Made by a program: the position numbers and the translations under genes
NCBI GenBank assembly: GCA_021793675.1
Contig: JAJYSG010000020.1
Span: forward strand, 1-36,633
Direction of reading: 5' to 3'
Source of the DNA: Actinomycetes bacterium
GTDB taxonomy: Bacteria; Actinomycetota; Actinomycetes; Actinomycetales; Cellulomonadaceae
DNA: 36,633 nucleotides
Part shown: positions 32,049-36,633 of the stretch, piece after piece
How the letters are laid out: each line of letters starts with the position of its first letter
Position numbering within the stretch: position 1 is the first letter of the stretch
Notes under the pieces: model-generated
Seen by the model: the letters and a program-made list of their open reading frames with translations, nothing else
Told to the model about the DNA's origin: nothing
Database searches by the model: none

Positions 32049-33302
32049 CTACTCGCCGGAACGGGGTTCCGGCCGGGGCGCAGGGTCCCGCAGTCGCCAG
32101 TCCCGCGGCAGGGTGGCCGGCAGCACGTCGTCCACGGTGATGACACCGAGGAGCTGGCCCTCGGAGTCCACTACGGGCAGGGTCGCGAGGTTGTGGTCCG
32201 CCATGAGCAGCGCGAGGTCGGCCAGGTCGGTGTCGGGAGTGACGCGCACCGGGTCCCGGTCGGCGAGCTCGAGCAGCGGGCGGTGGGGGTCCGCCTGCAC
32301 CAGCCGCAGCAGCGGGATGGTCCCGGTCAGGCGCCCGTCCACGTCGATGAGGTGCACCGTGCCGGCCGCCTCGAGCGGCGTGTGCCGCGCGGACCGGACG
32401 ATGCCCAGGGCGGCGTCCGCCTCGAGGTCACCGGGGACGGCGAGGTACTCGATGCTCATGAGTCCGCCTGCGGTCGTCTCGTTGTACGACAGCAGGCTGG
32501 CGACGGCGGCCCGGGTTCCTCCGGGCAGCAGGTCGAGGACGTTGGCGCGCCGCGACGTGGGCAGGTCCATCACCGCGTCGGCCGCGTCGTCGGTGTGCAT
32601 CCGGGTCAGCAGCCGGGCGATCTCGGCGTCCGGGCGGGCGGCGAGGATGCTCCCGCGGTGCTCGTCGAGCTCTTCGTAGACGTCGGCCTCCAGCTCGGGG
32701 TCCTGGTGGACGAGCGCAAGGATCTCCGCCTGCTCGTCGCGCGACGCGTCCTCGAGCAGGTCGGCGAGCTCAGCCGGCCGCAGCGACCTCAGCCGCCCGA
32801 ACGCGGCGCGTACCAGGACGGTCGGCTCGTGCCCGATGAGCGCCTCGAAGGCGCGCCACTCGCGGAACGCGGTCGTCGCCCCCGGGCGCGCGCGACGCGT
32901 CCGGGTGGTGCGCACACCGCCGAGCACCAGGCCGCCCTCGGTGGACGCCAGCAGCAGGTCGTAGGCACGGACGAGCGTGGCGTGCGAGACGTCGACGAGC
33001 CGGTGGCCCAGCACGTCCGCGCGCAGCAGGACCTCCCCGGTGCGACGTTCGAAGGCCCGCACGTCGAGCTGGGCGCTGGTCAGCATCAGCTGCTCCGCCT
33101 GCCAGGCACGGATCTGCGTCGCCGGGACGAACACGTGCCGCCTGCCCACCTCCAGCACGATCCCGATCACCGGCGGCAGCTCCGTGCCGCGTAGCCGCAC
33201 GACGATGTCGGCGAGCCGGCCGAGCACCCGGCCGTCAGGCCCGGCGACGGCACGGTGGACCAGCTGGGACAGCACGAGGTCACCGGCCTGCGGCGCGGTC
33301 AT
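32049..33302 (-). CDS. PRC-barrel, MgtE N-terminal and CBS domain protein without a membrane part
   Basis: A 417-residue soluble protein. A PRC-barrel-like domain (about residues 10-110, with GPDGRVLGRLADIVV and VFVPATQIRAW) precedes an MgtE_N superhelical domain (about 145-270: LRPAELADLLEDASRDEQAEIL split over helices, MHTDDAADAVMDLP, LLSYNETTAGGLMSIEYLAV). A CBS pair follows (about 280-400, ending LPVVDSEGQLLGVITVDDVLP). In MgtE Mg2+ channels these two domains bind Mg2+ in the cytosol and close the pore; here the transmembrane pore domain is missing. The partner is probably the NRAMP-type transporter encoded 63 bases upstream on the same strand. GGAGG is eight bases before the ATG at 33302. 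Confidence 0.9.
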   Translation of the reverse strand: MTAPQAGDLVLSQLVHRAVAGPDGRVLGRLADIVVRLRGTELPPVIGIVLEVGRRHVFVPATQIRAWQAEQLMLTSAQLDVRAFERRTGEVLLRADVLGHRLVDVSHATLVRAYDLLLASTEGGLVLGGVRTTRTRRARPGATTAFREWRAFEALIGHEPTVLVRAAFGRLRSLRPAELADLLEDASRDEQAEILALVHQDPELEADVYEELDEHRGSILAARPDAEIARLLTRMHTDDAADAVMDLPTSRRANVLDLLPGGTRAAVASLLSYNETTAGGLMSIEYLAVPGDLEADAALGIVRSARHTPLEAAGTVHLIDVDGRLTGTIPLLRLVQADPHRPLLELADRDPVRVTPDTDLADLALLMADHNLATLPVVDSEGQLLGVITVDDVLPATLPRDWRLRDPAPRPEPRSGE

Positions 33303-33320
33303 CGTCGACACCTCCCGTGC

Positions 33321-33360
33321 GTCACCCTGCCTGTCGGAGCGACCCGTCAGGCAGGGTGAC
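33321..33360 (-). terminator. Strong hairpin between the NRAMP gene and the MgtE-N/CBS gene
   Basis: GTCACCCTGCCTG (33321-33333) pairs perfectly with 33348-33360, and after one T-T mismatch CGG pairs with CCG around a six-base loop. This makes about 16 bp of stem. It starts five bases after the transporter stop and ends shortly before the ribosome binding site of the next gene. It could terminate, attenuate or stabilise the 3' end of the transporter mRNA. Confidence 0.65.
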
Positions 33361-33365
33361 ACATG

Positions 33366-35024
33366 TCAGGCGCCGGTGGCGATCTGCACCACGCGAACGA
33401 CGACCAGGCTGCAGACCAGCGCGAGATAGACCCACATCAGCGCGAGGCTGACCCGCCGCGCACGGGACATCTCCGGACGCGCCAGCAGCGAGAGCGGCGG
33501 CATCCGCCAGGCGGCCTTCTCCTGCGGGTCGATCATGCGGTCGTCGGCAGCCACGCCGCCGCGGGAGCGCAGCACGTGCTGGCCAGCCACGACGGCGCCC
33601 ACCACCACCGCCAGGCCGGTGCCCGTGGCGAGGATGGCGACCATGGCCTGCCCGCTCATCTGAGGGAAGACCACCGACGCGGTGAGGATCACCGACAGCG
33701 TGACCAACACGGCGATGACGAACCCGGTGAACACGTTGGTGCCGGTCTTGTTGACCCAGGGCCCGAGGACCGCCTTGTCGTTGCACAGCAGCAGCAGGAA
33801 CACCGTGGCCGACGGGAGCAGGACGCCCGCGAGCGTCTGCACACCCTCGGTGAGCAGGCCCAGCGGACTGCCCGGCAGCAGGACGATCGTCGCCGACCCG
33901 GCGAGCAGGAGGCCGAAGACCGCGTAGAAGGCCTTGGCCTCGCGCGGCTTGCGGTGCAGCGAGTGCTTCATCCCGAGGACGTCACCGACGGCGTACGAGG
34001 TCGACAGCCCGACCGCGGCCGCGCCGATGATCGAGGCGTCGATGAGGGCGATCGCGAACAGCACCCCCGCGAGGTGGCCACCGGCGGCGGCCAGGCCGGC
34101 GGCGATGCCTGCGGCATCGGTGAACTGCCCGGCCCCCGACGTGCCGGCGAATGCCGCCGCCGAGAACGACATCATCGCGGCGGCGCCGACCACGACCACG
34201 ACGATGCCGATCCACAGGTCGACCTTCTCGTACCGCATGAACGCCGGGGTGATGCGCTTGTCGATCACGTAGGACTGCTGGAAGAACAGCTGCCACGGCG
34301 CGACAGTGGTGCCCACGATGGCGATGACCAGCAGCATCACCGTGGACAGCTGGGAGCTGCCGCCGGGCAGGCCGGGAACAAGCAGGTCGTGAGCCACCTG
34401 ACCGACGCCCGGGTGGACCATGAACACGATGGGGACCAGCACCAGGGACCCGGCCACCAGCGCGAGCGAGACCTGCTCGAACCTGCGGAACGAGCCGGTC
34501 GACGTCGCGGCAATGACCAACGCCACGGCGATGATCACCCCGGGGACCTTCGGCAGGCCCAGGTAGCCCAGGCCCAGCGTGATACCGATGAACTCCGTGA
34601 CGATGGTCAGCGCGTTGAGGATGAACAGGTCCACGACGCTGAACGCGCCCCAGAACTTGCCGAAGCGCTCGACGATCAGGCGGGCGTGGCCGACACCGGT
34701 GACGGCACCGAGGCGCAGCACCATCTCCTGGTTGACGTAGAGCACCGGCACCAGGAGCAGCAGGGTCCACACCAGCCGGGTGCCGTAGTTCTGGCCCGCC
34801 TGCGTGTAGGTGCCGAAGGCGCCGGCGTCGTTGTCGCCGACCATGACGATGAGGCCGGGGCCGACCACCGCGAGCAGCGTGCGGAGCCGCCGTGACATGC
34901 CGGACCGGCCGGCAGCGCCGGTCTCGCCGAACCGGATGGTCCCCAGCGCGCCTTCGATGTCACCGACGTGGGCGGTGTCGAGCACCGCTGAGGGCGTCGA
35001 GGTGGTGGTGTTCTGCACGGACAT
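33366..35024 (-). CDS. NRAMP-family divalent metal transporter, probably an NRMT-type Mg2+/Mn2+ transporter
   Basis: A 552-residue protein with about eleven transmembrane segments and a long N-terminal cytoplasmic tail. Helix 1 reads GPGLIVMVGDNDAGAFGT, where canonical NRAMPs have DPGN(F/W)AT, so the metal-coordinating Asn is replaced. Helix 6 reads GTTVAPWQLFFQQS instead of the canonical A-x-VMPHN, so the soft-metal-selecting Met is Ala. These replacements are expected for NRAMP-related Mg2+ transporters that prefer hard ions; the precise ion is inferred. The ATG at 35024 follows GGAGG by six bases. The long structured leader and the adjacent Mg2+-sensor-like gene support a role in Mg2+ or Mn2+ homeostasis. 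Confidence 0.85.
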   Translation of the reverse strand: MSVQNTTTSTPSAVLDTAHVGDIEGALGTIRFGETGAAGRSGMSRRLRTLLAVVGPGLIVMVGDNDAGAFGTYTQAGQNYGTRLVWTLLLLVPVLYVNQEMVLRLGAVTGVGHARLIVERFGKFWGAFSVVDLFILNALTIVTEFIGITLGLGYLGLPKVPGVIIAVALVIAATSTGSFRRFEQVSLALVAGSLVLVPIVFMVHPGVGQVAHDLLVPGLPGGSSQLSTVMLLVIAIVGTTVAPWQLFFQQSYVIDKRITPAFMRYEKVDLWIGIVVVVVGAAAMMSFSAAAFAGTSGAGQFTDAAGIAAGLAAAGGHLAGVLFAIALIDASIIGAAAVGLSTSYAVGDVLGMKHSLHRKPREAKAFYAVFGLLLAGSATIVLLPGSPLGLLTEGVQTLAGVLLPSATVFLLLLCNDKAVLGPWVNKTGTNVFTGFVIAVLVTLSVILTASVVFPQMSGQAMVAILATGTGLAVVVGAVVAGQHVLRSRGGVAADDRMIDPQEKAAWRMPPLSLLARPEMSRARRVSLALMWVYLALVCSLVVVRVVQIATGA

Positions 35025-35036
35025 GGCAAGCCTCCG

Positions 35037-35056
35037 TCCTGCCTGACAGGCAAGGA
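35037..35056 (-). promoter_or_regulatory. Palindrome next to the transporter ribosome binding site
   Basis: TGCCTG-A-CAGGCA, extended by TCC/GGA with one unpaired base, lies directly before GGAGG of the transporter gene. As RNA it forms a hairpin whose 3' side touches the ribosome binding site; as DNA it may be an operator. The 10-mer TGACAGGCAA in it recurs at 35269-35278. Confidence 0.5.
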
Positions 35057-35060
35057 TCGG

Positions 35061-35130
35061 GTGACGCGTGCGGCAGTCCTGAGAGCCTTCGGCTCACCAG
35101 GTCGGTCGAGCGTGCGTCAGCACGCGTCAC
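35061..35130 (-). ncRNA. Structured attenuator-like leader of the NRAMP transporter
   Basis: On the minus strand GTGACGCGTG (35130 to 35121) is exactly complementary to CACGCGTCAC (35070 to 35061). This long-range stem encloses a GAA-capped hairpin (35101 to 35078: CCTG, GAGCC, GAA, GGCTC, CAGG). The 5' strand can instead form a local 6-bp hairpin, GCGTGC-TGAC-GCACGC (35125 to 35110). The two structures exclude each other. The 5' strand is also the end of a short ORF. No known riboswitch consensus (M-box, yybP-ykoY) was recognised. Confidence 0.5.
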
Positions 35131-35182
35131 GGACGGACGAGGAGCGCGTCATGATCGGACTATGACCAGGTGCGGTGTCCAT
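35117..35182 (-). CDS. Candidate 21-residue leader peptide upstream of the transporter
   Basis: The ATG at 35182 is preceded by GGAGGAGG (35199 to 35192), nine bases away. This is one of the strongest ribosome binding sites in the window, although no large gene uses it. The peptide starts MDTAPGHSPIMTRSSS and ends VRDAC before a TGA at 35119-35117. Its last codons are the 5' strand of the leader stems, and the stop codon lies in the loop of the local hairpin. A ribosome reaching the stop would prevent the long-range stem, the classic layout of a leader-peptide attenuator. A 10-codon GTG ORF overlaps in another frame but has poorer spacing. There is no direct evidence of translation. Confidence 0.5.
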   Translation of the reverse strand: MDTAPGHSPIMTRSSSVRDAC

Positions 35183-35240
35183 GAGCGCTCACCTCCTCCG
35201 TCGGGGGCCCGAAGGCCGCGCGCGGACCACTGGCCCGCAA

Positions 35241-35278
35241 CCGCCCGCCAGCATGACACGTCCTCCCATGACAGGCAA
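35241..35278 (-). promoter_or_regulatory. Possible promoter of the transporter leader
   Basis: On the minus strand TTGCCT (35278 to 35273), 17 bases, then CATGCT form a weak -35/-10 pair upstream of the leader-peptide ORF. A start near 35245 would give a leader of about 220 bases. A second -10-like CATAGT (35164 to 35159) lies inside the leader ORF and would give a shorter transcript without it. Confidence 0.3.
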
Positions 35279-35314
35279 CCCAGGCGCGCCTCGCCCGCGG
35301 GCCAGGACGCGGTG

Positions 35315-36424
35315 TCAGCCTTGCGCCGGGGCGATCATCGTCGCGTAGTCCTGCGCATTGGCCGCCTTCAACGTCCCGGGGTCGGTGCCGAGGAACGACG
35401 AAGACAGCCCGAAGACCAGCCAGCGGGTGCCGTAACGGAGGAACGAGACCCCTCCGACCATGGGGCCGTTGGGCGTCCCGTAGAGCACCGCGTACTCCGC
35501 GTACTCGTCGGCCCGGTAGGGCGCGGCCATGCTCGCGAAGGCGGTGGCCAGCTGCGGGCGGCCAACCCCGACCATGTCGACGTGCAGCACGGTCAGCCGG
35601 GCCATCGGCGCGGGGTCGAGGCGGCTGGCCAGCGCGGCGGCGGTGCTCGCGTCGCCGATCACGGCAGTGGTCGTGGGGTCGTCCTGCGGATCGACGACGC
35701 TCCACGTCATCGCGCGCAGCTGGGCGGTGATCTGAGCGGCCCGCTGCCCGAGGTCGAGCGTGCGGTAGTACGGCGTGGACGACGGGAGCCATGTGTACGG
35801 ACCCATGGCGCCCATGCGTGCCAGCTGAGCGGCGAAGTCGTAGCCGTCGACCATCGACGTGGTCGCGAACGCGGTCGCGGCACCGGCGGCGTCGCCGGCC
35901 GCCAGCCGCTGGGCGAGGAACGCCACGGCGTCCTGCGGCGTGGCGAACGTGCCCTCGGCGGCCGCGAACGTGGCAGCGCCGCCAGCCTCCGACGTGCTCG
36001 TGGCGGTGGGCACCGGCGTGGACGCCGCCCTGGCCGAGGCCGCCCCCTCGCCCGCGGGCTGGGGCCGCAGCCAGGAGCCCGCGGCGACGAGGACGGCCAC
36101 CGCCGCCACTGCCCAGGGCACCCAGCCGGACGTGCCATGCCTCGCCGTGGCCGTCCCGCCCACGGCCCCAGGCGGCGTGGCCACGGGCGATGCCCCGCCG
36201 GCGGCCTGTGGCGTGGCGATGACGGGCACCGCCTCGACCGTGGCCTGCGGCACGCCGCCCGCCGCCTGGATCCAGGCACGCAGCTCCGGGTAGGCCGCCG
36301 GATGGCTCGCGACCAGCGCCCGCAGCTCAGGGTGCGCGCCGGCGATCTGCGCCAGCTCCGCCGCCGTCACGTCCGGCTCCGCGAGCCGGCGCGCGGCCTG
36401 CTCCAACGACGACAGGTCAGCCAC
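35315..36424 (-). CDS. LRV-type N-terminal segment, single-pass membrane protein of unknown function
   Basis: A 369-residue protein. Residues 1-55 (SLEQAARRLAEPDVTAAEL, then GAHPELRALVASHPAAYPEL) form a short helical, leucine-rich-variant-like module found in actinobacterial membrane proteins. A Pro/Ala/Thr-rich linker is followed by one transmembrane helix (about 101-118, WVPWAVAAVAVLVAAGSWL). The extracytoplasmic part contains two Ala-rich regions and a C-terminal domain with TPQDAVAFLAQRLAAGD and GGVSFLRYGTRWLVFG, possibly a small NTF2-like fold. Inside-to-outside topology is inferred. The GTG at 36424 is chosen because GAGAGGA is seven bases upstream; a GTG at 36442 is the alternative. 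No function is assigned. Confidence 0.75.
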   Translation of the reverse strand: MADLSSLEQAARRLAEPDVTAAELAQIAGAHPELRALVASHPAAYPELRAWIQAAGGVPQATVEAVPVIATPQAAGGASPVATPPGAVGGTATARHGTSGWVPWAVAAVAVLVAAGSWLRPQPAGEGAASARAASTPVPTATSTSEAGGAATFAAAEGTFATPQDAVAFLAQRLAAGDAAGAATAFATTSMVDGYDFAAQLARMGAMGPYTWLPSSTPYYRTLDLGQRAAQITAQLRAMTWSVVDPQDDPTTTAVIGDASTAAALASRLDPAPMARLTVLHVDMVGVGRPQLATAFASMAAPYRADEYAEYAVLYGTPNGPMVGGVSFLRYGTRWLVFGLSSSFLGTDPGTLKAANAQDYATMIAPAQG

Positions 36425-36447
36425 GTCTGGGTCCTCTCTCACGGCAG

Positions 36448-36485
36448 CCGGTGACGTCCGGCCGCGTTCGTAGCGAGGTCACCGG
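36448..36485. repeat. 8-bp inverted repeat in the divergent promoter region
   Basis: CCGGTGAC (36448-36455) and GTCACCGG (36478-36485) are exact complements with 22 bases between them. They lie between the LRV-type gene (minus) and the possible gene start at 36530 (plus), where a shared operator would be expected. Confidence 0.4.
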
Positions 36486-36529
36486 ATCGAGGCGTCCAGG
36501 TCAACCGCAGCGGCAGCCGATCGTAGGTC

Positions 36530-36633
36530 ATGCCAGCGACGCCGAGGACCACCCCCGCCGAGGTCTGTGCCTGGGCCAAGGCGCGGCTGGCCTGTCTCGA
36601 CGCCAACCGGCTCCGGTGCGCCGTGGTGGCGTT
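36530..36633 (+). CDS. Possible start of a gene running off the window
   Basis: From the ATG at 36530 the frame stays open to the window end, with strongly G/C third positions. It reads MPATPRTTPAEVCAWAKARL and continues with CLDANRLR. No Shine-Dalgarno site is visible; TAGGTC just before the ATG is a poor -10 match. With only 34 codons visible no family can be named. Confidence 0.4.
   Translation, partial: MPATPRTTPAEVCAWAKARLACLDANRLRCAVVA

Noticed and set aside
35061-35130. Known Mg2+ or Mn2+ riboswitch (M-box or yybP-ykoY) before the NRAMP gene
   Set aside because: The conserved cores of those families, as I know them, are not present; only the location and structured nature are shared.

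Overview
The window is about 36.6 kb of very GC-rich DNA (roughly three quarters G+C, near-total G/C at third codon positions, many GTG starts, GTGA/ATGA gene overlaps and leaderless -10 boxes directly before start codons). This points to a high-GC actinobacterium. Protein flavour and gene order suggest a Micrococcales relative, possibly Cellulomonas-like, but that assignment is inference. I see no phage, integrase, transposase, CRISPR, rRNA or tRNA gene. This is chromosomal housekeeping DNA with unusually rich regulatory RNA and repeat content between the genes.

Left part (1-9.9 kb): the 3' end of an HrpA-type RNA helicase, the DNA repair glycosylase tag, a 67-residue leaderless small protein, then a SAM-I riboswitch driving metF-metE (methyl-THF synthesis and cobalamin-independent methionine synthase), a decayed membrane-protein fragment, and a MalY/PatB-type C-S lyase that fits the methionine theme. 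Convergent to these are a small heat shock protein with a clear CIRCE operator, a Nudix hydrolase, and a stand-alone 78-residue LuxR-type HTH protein with an unusual AT-rich, dyad-rich upstream region.

Middle left (9.9-18.8 kb), all on the minus strand: the glycine cleavage operon gcvP-gcvT-gcvH behind a tandem glycine riboswitch. Upstream of it lies a tightly packed four-gene operon encoding a PLP aminotransferase, an aldo/keto reductase, a divergent lactate/malate dehydrogenase homologue and a small ACT-domain protein. That set looks like an uncharacterised small-molecule pathway; a 13-bp inverted repeat sits just before its first gene.

Middle (18.8-23.5 kb): short repeat elements, a low-molecular-weight protein tyrosine phosphatase translationally coupled to a GNAT acetyltransferase, a divergent PadR regulator followed by a two-gene ABC-2 type exporter, and a type I methionine aminopeptidase. 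Right of this (23.9-28.0 kb) is a five-gene MoxR/DUF58/DUF4129 cluster in which every gene overlaps the next. It is followed by about 800 bp of non-coding DNA with G/C hairpins and a five-copy, mostly 31-bp tandem repeat in front of an SDR oxidoreductase.

Right part (28.8-36.6 kb): the SDR gene, a membrane-bound GGDEF-EAL c-di-GMP protein lacking the product-inhibition site, then on the minus strand an NRAMP-family transporter with a non-canonical metal site (probable Mg2+-type NRMT) and, downstream, a soluble PRC-barrel/MgtE-N/CBS protein that resembles the sensor half of MgtE. The transporter leader contains a 21-codon ORF with a strong ribosome binding site whose last codons form one arm of two mutually exclusive RNA stems. 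This looks like a translation-controlled attenuator and is the best candidate for an undescribed regulatory system here. A single-TM LRV-type protein and the possible start of another gene end the window.
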